Program-made: the position numbers and the translations under genes
Notes under the pieces: model-generated
What the model was told of the DNA's origin: nothing
The model's input: only the letters and a program-made list of their open reading frames with translations
The model's database searches: none
NCBI GenBank assembly: GCA_947632175.1
Contig: CANROC010000013.1
Span: 1-64,000 of the forward strand
Reading direction: 5' to 3'
DNA from: an uncultured Oscillospiraceae bacterium
GTDB taxonomy: Bacteria; Bacillota; Clostridia; Oscillospirales; Oscillospiraceae
Length of the DNA stretch: 64,000 bases
Shown here: positions 42,801 to 50,772 of the stretch, piece after piece
Position numbering within the stretch: position 1 is the first letter of the stretch
How the letters are laid out: every line of letters begins with the position of its first letter

Positions 42801-44102
42801 CTCGGACGGCGGCTCGGTCAGGTGCCAGGTATTGTCCTCCCGGAGCCCCATCTTCAGGCCGATGACTGTGCTCTCGGGCTTGAGAACGTTCGCATCGCGC
42901 TCTGAGAAGCCGTTGGCGGTGATCTGCATATCTGTCTCTGAGCCGGTGTCCACGTAGAAATAGATCTGCTTGCCGCCGGTGAACGCTTCCAGCTCCAGCT
43001 TTTGCCCCTCCGCCAGATAGACGCCGTGTCCGTTCCCGACGGCGGGCTCCGGGAGATCCAAATTGCCGCCCACGGTGATGGCGGCGACGCTTTTGTCGGC
43101 GGCAACGGTACCGAACGTGTTCACGTTGTTGTTGATGCCGCCATACTGCATGGCGCCGCCGGTGACGGAGAGGGCGGCCCCGGCCGCGGCGTAAACGACG
43201 CTGCCGGCGTCGGCGGTGTTGCCGGTGTAAACGCCGCCGGTGATGCTGACGGCGCCGCTCTTGAGGTAGATACCGCCGCCCTTGCTGTCTTCTCCGGCGA
43301 CCTTGTTATTTGTGAAGGCCGCTCCGGAGATGGTGACGTTGGCGTTATCGATATAAAGACCGCCGCCAAGCTCGCTTGCGGTGTTATCGGTAAATTCAAT
43401 TTTTTCGTTGTCAAGGGTAATTGCGGCGACGCCGGTCAGATAGAGGCCCGCTCCCTTCGCGGCGGCGCTGTCTTGAAAGACCGCGCTGCTGGAGACGGTC
43501 ACCGTGCCGCCGTGGATATATACCGCGCCGCCGTTGCCGCTGACCTTGCCGGTATAGGCGCCGCCGGCGAAGTCAACGTCACAGCTTTTGGCGTAAACGG
43601 CGCCGCCGTCGGAACGGGAGGAAAGCGTCTGAAGATCCAGGTCTACGACAGCGTCCAGACGCAGCTCGCAGTCCTCGGCATAGAGGAAGCCGCCCTCCCC
43701 GGAGGCCGTGTTGTCGGTGTTGACGCCGCCAACGGCGACGATGGCGTTCCTCGCCCAGACGGCGCCGCCCTGTCCCCCTTCCCCGGCGGAGGAGGCGTTT
43801 GCGGCGCAGATCGTAATGTTCCTGACCGAGATCTCGGGCTTCCGGGTATCACTGCCGTAAACATAGACCGCGCCGCCGTTTTTGCCGGTCACCTGATGAC
43901 CGCTGATGACCGTATCGTCCTGCATGACGATTCTGCCCGTGAAGGGCTTTTCTTCCGAACCGGCGCGGATGGCGCCGCCATAGGAGCTGCAGATGGAGGA
44001 ATACCCTCCCAGGGTCAGCTCATTCGCGCCCTGAAGCTCGATCACGGCGTGCTCACGGGTGGATGCTTCGCTTTCGGGAGTCTCCGCGCCGATGAGCCTC
44101 AC
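36873..44102 (-). CDS. C-terminal 2,409 residues of a giant SLH surface protein, downstream of an in-frame TAG
   Basis: The frame continues directly from the upstream gene: after TAG (44154-44156) seventeen sense codons lead to the GTG at 44102, and no frame change is needed. Residues ~1-360 are a right-handed beta-helix of GGAVY.../GGGLYI repeats; ~360-1330 is more beta-helix (pectate-lyase-like). About 1335-1800 holds six InlB/Listeria-Bacteroides repeats (GYTFQGWFT..ELYAHW). Residues ~2220-2409 are three SLH motifs (FPDLDVTKWYHQFTDYVIAH etc.). It has no signal peptide of its own, so it can only work as part of the whole 3,200-residue protein. Either translation reads through TAG or this is the dead half of a mutated gene. 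Confidence 0.8.
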   Translation of the reverse strand: MRLIGAETPESEASTREHAVIELQGANELTLGGYSSICSSYGGAIRAGSEEKPFTGRIVMQDDTVISGHQVTGKNGGAVYVYGSDTRKPEISVRNITICAANASSAGEGGQGGAVWARNAIVAVGGVNTDNTASGEGGFLYAEDCELRLDAVVDLDLQTLSSRSDGGAVYAKSCDVDFAGGAYTGKVSGNGGAVYIHGGTVTVSSSAVFQDSAAAKGAGLYLTGVAAITLDNEKIEFTDNTASELGGGLYIDNANVTISGAAFTNNKVAGEDSKGGGIYLKSGAVSITGGVYTGNTADAGSVVYAAAGAALSVTGGAMQYGGINNNVNTFGTVAADKSVAAITVGGNLDLPEPAVGNGHGVYLAEGQKLELEAFTGGKQIYFYVDTGSETDMQITANGFSERDANVLKPESTVIGLKMGLREDNTWHLTEPPSEEDPDRQRFSVRAEGGAPIYFYDLADAFLKLGRMPGGAAVVTVLKGDDGTDRTLTLNAVATARVQRGTVATLDLNGFTIDAVTSVGELITVDGTLTVTDSTVRESPDYTGNEKRRGAPNNAGKIILHDAGTTRRDLIHVSEGGVLNVENVTLQVTKPMDSLAKGVAVALGFKAELTLTNSTVEAPWFGVADIADYSDSANYNRGGVVKSVKNCVIIQTNPTDSDYMDEGAALCVGFGRVRVGNGWEYKEPTSLGTLENSTFKGSLIGVHINCRFEEIKNCDIAGGSSFGLWITRDEKDHDAAASGDIVGVNVYTGGPTAICIDKAAAMGKLAQITAETSDTASGQAMYVRGTSVAKIVDSVFTGGAATSSALFFFDARIGDPNGEKTTEDGADFYEDNAIENVTVNAHGEMGLHTRGTEFYGNVVKLDVVCDKEEPGLGYCVSRASGDDSNIYGTVRDCYFYTTGKVAVEVGGIWGGIENCVIISDYRPGAGEAASGTAVHMDDFGYVWGWESLLIHGIKDSTLSVRGALVQGRQTLTPRPLDLLSDYHDYTLDLDNVTFYIGANEADLVEPADGSGKYAGAFETNALHARVDKFTLQSVGGSDKHSDGRMGDQNGVVEIYELAEPKLIFPLDMTGQNTSATGDGDGIGKATNEYGRTLTLRYMGSEPLELKTPVTVTGGIENGELRLENFTLTKAATFAGKAASDGFSTVVTLGTDSGAPSVKTDGNVRLTDNASVSGTVEAGEKIYVSGTATANVTLKAGQTVTLENGGLAAGAKITVTPAAWPAPGSPVQITTAETGSELYKTSAGYVFSGNDGYAVVTNETEKALELRVAYTVTVNETAQEKAADGLDYTYTIPDYDANGIYTYSVTVGGESVEATMKDGVLTVPGESVTGEIAITCENMNGKDVTLTLHGNGGTFGASDTKTETAKIGETFPKLTEPVRAGYTFTGWSTDADGNIIVDTTGKVTFVEGIDLYAQWTVNEYTVTLYLNYSAEDSETITYTEKVPYGGNYGTLPTPERTGYTFQGWFTKRDGGTQIKTGDPFSGTENVELYAHWKANEYTVTLYLNYDAEDKDTMTGTKVTYGETYELPNPPARTGYSFQGWFTDRVGGTQVNSGEKFTGTANVELYAHWSANEYDVTLYLNYNDDDSSTMTGTTVTYGGTYTLPDPSARTGYSFQGWFTARVGGTQVQTGDLFDGTADVSLYAHWLRGAITLTLDAGEGSFGEDENGDPVTRKEVQAEAGEAYDLPEPSRTGYTFDGWYTNPTDESSKVEPDGTVAFAGDVTLHAKWTINSYNVAFDLNYEGATNPAGAAVEYNSAFTAFPTVVSPRVAANGERFQFEGWEYTATTALYKSGNSFTMPANDVEFVAKWTQIGQIDVEITKPDDRYVKIYIQGVNGESAAFEQVTGLSHAKRFEDLPYGVYNVAVEVSDNAAGENPIVNTFTVELTEPTFTLWVTLPEAYFNYSVATDVGAAADNLENTVDVALDDLKPRETDGQTEVKVVDVELTAKELSEDTIRADEDFDETTDTVESIKNEINHAAENRNAGLIGEAFTKFVNVIVTQTETTYTKEAAGNWTADTSTQKQEQLPETDDLITISFPVTRLGVREVIARANEERLAENADAELVTLGNIVVYRMHDGRIEPMRKVSSAVGQNAGFECYYVHTVTGRDGTQVDYITVKARRFSVYAFGVSNKPVAEQNGTGGVSSFPVFLPENVEFGSVTSDYRYAPSGIKVTLTVTPDQKCTVESLTVTDSKGNVIELTDNGDGTYSFTMPADGVTVSAMFHECPSLRFPDLDVTKWYHQFTDYVIAHAIMNGYDTGLFLPEGTVTRAEMVTVLWHMAKNAKSDKAMWYTDVAEGEWYYDAIAWATEAEVVNGYEDDTFRPDQAITREEMAVMLYRYEKNVLKGGFEDGWSYELTFPDKDKVQTWSLEAMSWCAKNGLFEGDEGGFLTPKNRTERAALSKILTVYMKLREAD
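39183..39877. repeat. three tandem ~231-bp units encoding InlB-type repeats
   Basis: Three consecutive units (about 39183-39414, 39415-39645, 39646-39877) are very similar at DNA level, each coding for a TYxLPxPxARTGYSFQGWFT module. Two more diverged units flank them. High DNA identity implies recent duplication or gene conversion, so unit number may vary between strains. Confidence 0.8.
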
Positions 44103-44153
44103 ATTGTTGAGGGTCAGCGAGCCCGTGTCGCCCGCGAATGTGAAGAGCGCATC

Positions 44154-46544
44154 CTAGAGGTCGTCCATCCTCCTGATGGCGGGGGCGGCGTCGGTGCCGG
44201 AGGGGTCGCCGCCGGAGGCGGCAAGGCCCTTGATGACCACGGCCTTGCCCTCAGGCACCGTGGCGGGCCGGCCGGAGACCTCTATGGTCTGCGTCAGGGT
44301 GAAGTTGATCGTCCCTTCGCTCATGAGCTTGCACAGCTCCGCCCAGGAGCTCACCCGGACAAACGCCTGGCAGGGGTTTTCGCTTCTGCCGCCGTCCTCC
44401 CTGGCGCAGACAGGACAGAAATGGTGCCACTTCTCATTGGTGCATCCCTCATCGCAGATACATCCGTCGCCGTCTCCCCGGGGAGGATAGCCCAACGACC
44501 AGACGTCGTTCCCGTCTACGGTCGTTTTCACCAGCTTCTGCGGGGTGGTGCTGTCCGCCGGCGTGGGGAATGTAAGTCCCGACGCCGAGTAGATCCCCAC
44601 AGTGTAGCTTGCGCAGTTTTCCCCGTAATTTGCGTCCGAAGGAACGGTGATGGAGACATTTTCCCCAATGAGTATGGGGCTTTTCGCGTTGGTGTTAAGG
44701 AGACCTCTGAATTTCACTCTCCAGTTGTTGGGCTCCCCGTGCAGTGTCAGAGTGATCTGAACATCGTTCAGCGCCTTGATGGAGCCCAAAGAGGATATGT
44801 CTCCAATGGCGTAGACGTCCCCCGCGCCGTACAGATCATGCAGATTGATCTTCATCCCGTCTACGCTCATGTTATCTCCGGTGGATTCTTTCACTTTGAT
44901 GCCGCTGATGCAGCCGTTATAGAGGTCTAAGGTCGCGTTCTTCACCGTACCGACGGTGCCGCTGGTCTGGTAGATGCCACATCCCGGGTACTTGACGCTG
45001 GAGGAGGAATTGAGCTCGCTGCTTGTCGTGCGGCATTCCATACTCATGTTCTCGATCTCATCGATCGTGGCGCCGTTAACGTATATGCCGCAGGGGCCAA
45101 GATTGGGAGAGGAGCTGCCTTTACTGGCTTCGCCGTTCACCGTGAAGTAGACGTCCTTCATCGTCGTCACGTGAGTGGAGCCGGAGAACTGGAACATGGT
45201 CAGATCCAAGTTTAAAAGTTGACCGGGTGCCGTAATCGGTTCTTTCTTTGCCGTCAGAGAGGGTTTGTTCTCCCCATCCTTTGTGCCGAAGCCATTGATC
45301 GTAACATTTTCGCAGTCGCTCATGTAGACGCCGACCATATCGAAGCCGGAGGTAATTAACTTGAAATGATCGTCGGCGATGTTCCTGATGTCCACCTTGC
45401 CGCACTCCAGCAGGTAGAGGCCGCAGGCCCTATAGTTGAGGCAGCTGTAAGTAAAACCGTTGATGCCGACCTCCTTGGCTCCCATCTGAAGGTCGATATT
45501 GTCCAGAACGACCTGGACGTTGTCACAGCGGATACCGTAATTCCAGGTTGAGTACCTTTGGTAAGGGTCAGACGAGATCCTTGTATGATTGAGGGTCACG
45601 GTCTGACTGCCCGTACCGACGGCGTAAAGACCTGACGCGCCCTGACGATTGTACAATGTAGAATCCTTCCGCTCACTCTCATCCGGCAGCTCGTCCTCTA
45701 TGACAAGAGAGCCGCCGGTGACGGTCACATTCGCTTCCTCGGACTCCAGCGCCAGGGTGAGAGTGTGGCAATAGGTAGTCTTACGTCCTCCCGTCTGATC
45801 GGGGTCCTCACGGCTTGCGGTGGCCTCCTTAAGGACGCTCACCTTGACGTCGCTGTCGGTGATGGTCAGGGTTCCGCCTTTGCCGTAGATGGCGTTGTAG
45901 GGATTGTCTTTACAAGGAGCTTTAGGAGTCGAACTGTCCATGCACAGCGCGCAGGTGCCCGCGTCCAGCTCGAACGCCGAGTTCTTCGCCGTCAGGTCGC
46001 CCTGGGTGTAGACAGCCTTGGCAGGCCCGTGGGCGTTTTGCACATGGATGTACACGCCGTAGAAATACAGGTCAGTATTTTTCCCGGCATAGATGACCTC
46101 ATAATTTGCCGTGCCGTCCTTGTCGTTGTTGATGACGGGAAAAATGATATTGGCAGTTTCCGGCTTAGACTGCGCCGTGTCTTTCCCGTTGCCGTAAATG
46201 GTCAGGCTCGCGCCCTCGGCAAGCTCCAGCCACCGGCCGGTGTGGTCGGCAAAGGTCAGCTTATGACCGGCAAGATCCAGGACCTTCGTTCCCGACACCC
46301 GGATAGGTTCAGCTTGATCCTCTATCGTCATGTCGGTGGTCAGGGTATGCGTCGTATCATCTGCGCCCCGGAGCCATGCCAGAAACTCACCGGCATCGCC
46401 CTGCTCCACGGTCGCGATGACTTTCCCCCCGGTCTCCCCGAACCCTTCAGCCCCCGCCGCGGAGACCGCCGAAGCCGGCGCCAGGGCCATCACAAGGCAG
46501 ACAGTCCATAGAAATGCCGATAGTTTGCAGCTTCTGATGTTCAT
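44154..46544 (-). CDS. N-terminal 796 residues of the giant surface protein, ending at in-frame TAG
   Basis: Starts at ATG 46544 with an AGAGGTGAGAAG ribosome-binding site. Signal peptide ~1-33 (CKLSAFLWTVCLVMALAPAS). Residues ~70-640 are strand-rich parallel beta-helix coils with T-V-T-G-G-S-L and N-V-T-I-N-G-F type turns. A cysteine/His cluster (CICDEGCTNEKWHHFCPVC) lies at ~695-720. The frame ends with the amber codon, right after GTDAAPAIRRMDDL, and the beta-helix sequence resumes immediately beyond. As it stands the product would be secreted but lack the SLH anchor. Confidence 0.8.
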   Translation of the reverse strand: MNIRSCKLSAFLWTVCLVMALAPASAVSAAGAEGFGETGGKVIATVEQGDAGEFLAWLRGADDTTHTLTTDMTIEDQAEPIRVSGTKVLDLAGHKLTFADHTGRWLELAEGASLTIYGNGKDTAQSKPETANIIFPVINNDKDGTANYEVIYAGKNTDLYFYGVYIHVQNAHGPAKAVYTQGDLTAKNSAFELDAGTCALCMDSSTPKAPCKDNPYNAIYGKGGTLTITDSDVKVSVLKEATASREDPDQTGGRKTTYCHTLTLALESEEANVTVTGGSLVIEDELPDESERKDSTLYNRQGASGLYAVGTGSQTVTLNHTRISSDPYQRYSTWNYGIRCDNVQVVLDNIDLQMGAKEVGINGFTYSCLNYRACGLYLLECGKVDIRNIADDHFKLITSGFDMVGVYMSDCENVTINGFGTKDGENKPSLTAKKEPITAPGQLLNLDLTMFQFSGSTHVTTMKDVYFTVNGEASKGSSSPNLGPCGIYVNGATIDEIENMSMECRTTSSELNSSSSVKYPGCGIYQTSGTVGTVKNATLDLYNGCISGIKVKESTGDNMSVDGMKINLHDLYGAGDVYAIGDISSLGSIKALNDVQITLTLHGEPNNWRVKFRGLLNTNAKSPILIGENVSITVPSDANYGENCASYTVGIYSASGLTFPTPADSTTPQKLVKTTVDGNDVWSLGYPPRGDGDGCICDEGCTNEKWHHFCPVCAREDGGRSENPCQAFVRVSSWAELCKLMSEGTINFTLTQTIEVSGRPATVPEGKAVVIKGLAASGGDPSGTDAAPAIRRMDDL

Positions 46545-46560
46545 ACTTCTCACCTCTATA

Positions 46561-46601
46561 AAAAATAAAGCGCCCCTCCCTCGGAAAAATCTGGGAGGGA
46601 G
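46561..46601 (-). terminator. leader hairpin/attenuator of the giant surface-protein gene
   Basis: On the minus strand a 7-bp CCCTCCC/GGGAGGG stem is followed by GCGCTTTATTTTTT, and the ribosome-binding site begins only a few bases later. A second hairpin (CCCGG-TACAG-CCGGG) precedes it. The promoter at 46645-46673 lies upstream of both hairpins, so they are inside this gene's own leader and may attenuate its transcription. They could also stop read-through from the glycosidase gene. Confidence 0.6.
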
Positions 46602-46644
46602 AGGCATTCCCCCGGCTGTACCGGGAAAATTATGAACCAATTTT

Positions 46645-46673
46645 ATTATATTTCATTCGACAAAAATCGGCAA
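46645..46673 (-). promoter_or_regulatory. sigma-A promoter of the giant surface-protein gene
   Basis: TTGCCG and a perfect TATAAT separated by exactly 17 bp on the minus strand, starting within 10 bp of the stop codon of the glycosidase gene. It predicts a ~95-nt leader containing the two hairpins. Confidence 0.75.
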
Positions 46674-46681
46674 GACGATCT

Positions 46682-47941
46682 TTATATTTTTCCCACAAAA
46701 GTTTCGTTTACGGTTTCAGGGTCTCGGCGGCCCCCACGTTCCCCCTGAGCCTTGCGCATCATCTCCGACAGCGCCATGAGGAACGGCCCCGCGCCTTTGC
46801 CCTCGTCGGTCATGTAATACGCCGGGTTTTCGTAGTTGTCAGAGCCGTTGGCGGAGGCCTTGAGGTAGATGTCCTTGAGGTGTCCGCCCTGAAGCTTCGT
46901 CTCCGCAAGGCCCACGAAAGCCCTGAGGGCGGGTTCGATATACTCCTTGTCGAGCCACCCCAGGCGCACGGCCTTGAGGATGGTGTAGGCCAGCATCGCC
47001 GTGCCGCTGGTCTCCGGGCGGTTGGTTTCCGAGGCGGGCCGGTCCGTGAGGTTCGTCCAAAGCCCGTCCGGGCGCTGGTAGGGGAGGAGCCCGTCCACGA
47101 ACTGCCGCAGCGCCTCTTTCCGGGCGGGGACGTACCGCGCCGGCGTCACGTCGATGAGGTCGGCCATGGCCATGCCGTACCAGCCCATGGAGCGCGTCCA
47201 GAACCAGGGACAGGCGTCCGTGGATCCGTTCCCGGCGTGGTAGTATAGCCCGTTCGGCGCGCGAAGCTCCCGCGCCACCCAGCTGAGCCGCCGGTCCACC
47301 AGCGCAAGCTGGTGCTCGTCCCCAATGAGAGCGGCGTAGTGGGCGATAAAGGGCTGGAGCATGTAGATGCCGTCCAGCCACACGGCGTAACGCGGCGGCC
47401 TGAGCTTGGCCCAGGTGTGCCAGTAGTTGCCGCCCAGGGCCTCGTTCGTGTGTTCCGTGGCCACATTATGCCCGACCGAGTTGACATAATGCGTATCCGT
47501 CAGATCCCGATAGAGCTCCCGGCAGACGTCCGCGGTTCGCGGGTCTTCGGAGAGCCGCGCCAACAGCGCCGCCGTCTTATAGCAGTCCGCGCCGTGGTAG
47601 TCCACATACCCGCCCAGCTCCCGGCTTATGTGCCAGCGCCCGTCGGGGCCGGGGACCAGGAGGGCGTCCACGTACCGCCGGACGTAGTCTTTATACCGCG
47701 CCGCCTCGGGCACGCCCGCCTCCGCCAGGTCGAAAAGCCCCTCCATGACCACGCCGGTGTAGTAGCTCCAGTCAAAGAGGTAGGGGTCCCGCGCCGGGGC
47801 GCGGTGCTCGTTGTCCCAGGTGAAAAAGCGCCCGGTGTCCGCCACCACCTGCTCCGGCACGTTCACCGGGGAATTCACGGTGAGGGCATCGGCCCAGGCC
47901 AGCGCCTTTCGGACGGCGTCGTCGATCCTTTTTTGCTCCAT
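46682..47941 (-). CDS. GH105/GH88-like unsaturated glucuronyl/galacturonyl hydrolase
   Basis: 419 residues from ATG 47941, which has AAAGGATGAGG upstream; ATG 47950 overlaps the previous stop but has no spacing. (alpha/alpha)6-barrel features: FDWSYYTGVVMEGLFDLAEA, catalytic-type Asp in VWLDGIYMLQPF, FWTRSMGWYGMAMADLIDV, and ETSGTAMLAYTILKAVR. This is the YteR/YesR pattern: cytoplasmic removal of the unsaturated uronic acid left by polysaccharide lyases on rhamnogalacturonan fragments. No signal peptide, as expected. It closes a four-gene coupled operon with which it has no obvious metabolic link. Confidence 0.88.
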   Translation of the reverse strand: MEQKRIDDAVRKALAWADALTVNSPVNVPEQVVADTGRFFTWDNEHRAPARDPYLFDWSYYTGVVMEGLFDLAEAGVPEAARYKDYVRRYVDALLVPGPDGRWHISRELGGYVDYHGADCYKTAALLARLSEDPRTADVCRELYRDLTDTHYVNSVGHNVATEHTNEALGGNYWHTWAKLRPPRYAVWLDGIYMLQPFIAHYAALIGDEHQLALVDRRLSWVARELRAPNGLYYHAGNGSTDACPWFWTRSMGWYGMAMADLIDVTPARYVPARKEALRQFVDGLLPYQRPDGLWTNLTDRPASETNRPETSGTAMLAYTILKAVRLGWLDKEYIEPALRAFVGLAETKLQGGHLKDIYLKASANGSDNYENPAYYMTDEGKGAGPFLMALSEMMRKAQGERGGRRDPETVNETFVGKI

Positions 47942-47946
47942 ACGCC

Positions 47947-48405
47947 TCATCCTTTCTCCGTGAGCGCCCGCAAAAGGGCCTCACAGCCCGCCGTCACGTC
48001 CCGCCACGTGGCTTCGAAGTCCCCGGTGTACCAGGGGTCGGCCACGTCCCGGCCCTCGCCGGTGTAGTCGAGAAGGAGCCGTATCTTCCCCTCCCGGTCC
48101 GGACCCGTGAGGCGCTGGGTGTTGCGAAAGTTGGCCCGGTCCATGCACACCAGGAGGTCGAACCGCCGGTAGTCCTCCGCCGTCACCTGCCGGGCGGTCT
48201 TGCCCTCGCAGGAAAGGCCGTGGCGCATAAGCTCCCGCCGCGCCGGGGGATAGACGGGGTTGCCCAGCTCCTCCGTGCTGGTGGCGGCGGATTCGATGAC
48301 GAAGTCCCGCTCCAGTCCCGCGTCCCTGACCAGCTTTTTCATCACAAATTCCGCCATGGGGGACCGGCAGATGTTTCCGTGGCAGATAAAGAGTATCCTT
48401 GTCAC
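47947..48405 (-). CDS. low-molecular-weight protein tyrosine phosphatase
   Basis: 152 residues. The N-terminal P-loop ICHGNICRSPMAEF holds nucleophile C8 and R14; the general-acid loop VADPWYTGDFEATW holds the Asp. Complete family length. Its ATG overlaps the glycosidase side by a few bases and its stop region overlaps the EutH gene, so all are translationally coupled. No partner BY-kinase is visible in the window. Confidence 0.92.
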   Translation of the reverse strand: MTRILFICHGNICRSPMAEFVMKKLVRDAGLERDFVIESAATSTEELGNPVYPPARRELMRHGLSCEGKTARQVTAEDYRRFDLLVCMDRANFRNTQRLTGPDREGKIRLLLDYTGEGRDVADPWYTGDFEATWRDVTAGCEALLRALTEKG

Positions 48406-49478
48406 GCGGCTTTCTCCTTCCTCGTCACCGCCACGGCCAGCACGGCGGCGGCAAAAGCCCCGGAGAGCTTGGCCGCGATGAGCGGGGAGAGCAGGTCCGG
48501 CTCGGTGCTGACGACGAAGCCCATGTGGGCGGCCAGGAGGCTGGCGCCGGAGACCAGGAACGCGGCGGCGGCGATCTGGCCGCGCTTACCCATGCCGTCA
48601 AACTCCGTGAGCGTGGGCAGGGGCGTGGCAAGGCCGATGAGCATCCCCGTGAGGCTCTGGGAGCTCAGCCCCAGCTTGCGCCCCAGCCAGGTAAAGGGCT
48701 TGGCAAGGGCGCGGCGCAGAAGCTCCGCCATGGGCAGGGACCCCAGCTGTACCACGCCGATGGAGGCCACCACGGCCAGGGATTCGGAGATGGGCGTCAT
48801 GCCCTTCACCGGGTTCCAGCCGGTGAGGGACTCCACGGCGGCCAGGATGAGCCCGCAGGTGACGACGACCTTGATGCCCGCCGCCACGGCGTAAAAGCCC
48901 TTCACCATCTTCTCCGGGATTTTCCAAAGCCCCAGCCCCAGCAGCAGGGACATGACGAAGATGGGCACGTTCTGCCAGAGGCACGTCCCCAGGGGCAGTC
49001 CGCAGCAAAGGCCCCCCAGCACCAGCCCCACGGGCATGGTGGCAAGCCCCAGCATGATCCCCCGGGCAAAGGGGGCCTGGGACTCCTTGTCAATCATCCC
49101 CATGCCCACGGGGATGGTGAAGACCATGGTACACCCGAAGATGGACGCCGCCACGATGCCGGCGTAACGCCCCACCAGGGGGTCCAGGGCGAGCTCAGAG
49201 GCCAGCTGGTAGCCGCCCATGTCGATGGAGAGGACGCTGCCAAACATGGCCGGGTCCACGCCGATGGCGGTGTAGACCGGGGTAATGACCTTCCCCAACG
49301 CGCTTGCCAGCGCCGGGGCCAGGCTGATGATGCCGGTCATGGAGAGGGCCATGGGCCCCAGAAGCTCAAAGCCCTTTTCAAATTGCGCCCCCAGGCCGAA
49401 TTTGTTGCCCAGGATACGGTCAAGCCCGCCCAGCACGATGCCAACGGACATGACGATCATCAAAACACGGTTGATCAT
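48402..49478 (-). CDS. eutH: EutH-like ethanolamine permease
   Basis: 358 residues with ~10-11 membrane spans, starting at ATG 49478, which overlaps the upstream stop (ATGA). MINRVLMIVMSVGIVLGGLD, followed by RILGNKFGLG, and FGSVLSIDMGGYQLA match EutH from ethanolamine-utilisation clusters. EutH brings ethanolamine in at low external concentration. No other eut genes (ammonia-lyase, shell proteins, aldehyde dehydrogenase) are nearby, so the substrate in this setting may differ. Confidence 0.85.
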   Translation of the reverse strand: MINRVLMIVMSVGIVLGGLDRILGNKFGLGAQFEKGFELLGPMALSMTGIISLAPALASALGKVITPVYTAIGVDPAMFGSVLSIDMGGYQLASELALDPLVGRYAGIVAASIFGCTMVFTIPVGMGMIDKESQAPFARGIMLGLATMPVGLVLGGLCCGLPLGTCLWQNVPIFVMSLLLGLGLWKIPEKMVKGFYAVAAGIKVVVTCGLILAAVESLTGWNPVKGMTPISESLAVVASIGVVQLGSLPMAELLRRALAKPFTWLGRKLGLSSQSLTGMLIGLATPLPTLTEFDGMGKRGQIAAAAFLVSGASLLAAHMGFVVSTEPDLLSPLIAAKLSGAFAAAVLAVAVTRKEKAA

Positions 49479-50737
49479 GAAAACGCCGCAAACCCTTTCC
49501 GCATCTCGTCCTCGATGGCCTCCACGGTCCGGGGCGTGGCGGCGGAGAGATTTTCGCACCCCGTCTCGGTCACAAGGCAGTTGTCCTCCAGCCGGAAACC
49601 GACGCCCCACTCCTCGTGGTAGATGCCCACATCCACGCAGAAGACCATGTTGGGTCCGATGACCTCCGGCGTCTCCACCGCGTCGTGGACGTCAAAGCCC
49701 ACGTGATGGGCCCCGCCGTGCCACATGAGGCGGGAGACGTTCTTCACATCGTCCAGCGCCCCGGCCTCCACCAGCCTGTCGGCGCAGAAGCGGCGGATCT
49801 CCCGGTCCACCTCGGCCATGGGCATCCCGGGTTTGATAACAGAAAACATATGGTCGGAGGTGTCCAGGGCGCAGTTGAAAAGCCGCCTCTGGCGCTCCGT
49901 AAAGCGCCCGTTGCAGGGCCAGCCACGGGAGACGTCGGTCATGAGGTGATCGTGCCACGCCCCCACGTCGTTGAGGACCATGTCGCCGTCCAGGGCCTGG
50001 CCGGTGTAGGCATTGTAGTGGATGCAGAAGTTGTTGCGTCCGGCGGAAATGATGGAGGGGAAGGCCGGCCCCTGAGGGCCGTACTGGCCCAGGACGTAGT
50101 CCCACACCGCCTTATACTGGTACTCATACATCCCCGGTTTGGAGGTGCGCATCATGGCCTTGATGCCCTCGGCGGTGATCGCCTCGGCCTGACGCATGGC
50201 CGCCAGCTCGCAGGGCTGTTTCACAAGCCGCAGACGGCGGATGAGGGCGTCGGCGTTCTCCACTCGCAAAAAGGGGTAGTCCGACCGGACCCGCCGCAAA
50301 AGCCGGTGGGCCGGCGCGTCCCGGTCCGAGGGCGCGGCGCGGTAGAGGTCCAGATAGAGGCTTTCAAACCGCCCGGAGGTGGCGAGCCGGTGAAGCTCCC
50401 CCTCAAACTCGGCGGCGTAACCAATGTTCTCCACGCCGGAGAGCGCCACGGCCTCGTCGGGCTTGACGCGCCGGCCCGTCCAGCGCTCCGCCATCAGGTC
50501 CGGCGGCAGGAGGAAGAGCTTCTCCGTCACCGCCCCGCCTGCGTCCTTCCACGCCAACAGCGCCAGCTCCCGTCCCTCCAGGCCCGTGAGATACACAAAG
50601 CTCCGGTGGGCGTAGAAAGGGTAAAACTCGTCGTTCGTCTTGCGCACCTCCACCCCGGAAAAGAGCGCCAGCACCGACCCCGGCTTCATTATCCCATACA
50701 GCCGCTCCCGGTTGCCCCGGTAAAATTCCCTGTCCAC
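49475..50737 (-). CDS. M24-family aminopeptidase P (Xaa-Pro aminopeptidase)
   Basis: 420 residues. The N-terminal creatinase-like domain (1-170, with RSFVYLTGLEGRELALL) is followed by a pita-bread domain. Metal ligands fit D in MVLNDVGAW, D in MTDVSRGW, H in HHVGFDVHD, E/D in the VFCVDVGIY region and E in FRLEDNCLVTE. Cleaves N-terminal residues before proline in peptides; cytoplasmic. First gene of the coupled operon, under the promoter at 50773-50801. Confidence 0.9.
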   Translation of the reverse strand: MDREFYRGNRERLYGIMKPGSVLALFSGVEVRKTNDEFYPFYAHRSFVYLTGLEGRELALLAWKDAGGAVTEKLFLLPPDLMAERWTGRRVKPDEAVALSGVENIGYAAEFEGELHRLATSGRFESLYLDLYRAAPSDRDAPAHRLLRRVRSDYPFLRVENADALIRRLRLVKQPCELAAMRQAEAITAEGIKAMMRTSKPGMYEYQYKAVWDYVLGQYGPQGPAFPSIISAGRNNFCIHYNAYTGQALDGDMVLNDVGAWHDHLMTDVSRGWPCNGRFTERQRRLFNCALDTSDHMFSVIKPGMPMAEVDREIRRFCADRLVEAGALDDVKNVSRLMWHGGAHHVGFDVHDAVETPEVIGPNMVFCVDVGIYHEEWGVGFRLEDNCLVTETGCENLSAATPRTVEAIEDEMRKGFAAFS

Positions 50738-50772
50738 AGTCCCTCACCCTCCTTTTTACGTCATTTTTCCCC

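Noticed and set aside
39495..42905. A 1,136-codon open frame opposite the giant surface protein
   Set aside because: No recognisable domain, composition typical of antisense to repetitive beta-helix coding sequence.
44154..44156. Reassignment of TAG to a sense codon in this genome
   Set aside because: At least the histidine kinase (13532-13534) and MATE (34859-34861) genes end at TAG at the normal family length; occasional read-through remains possible.
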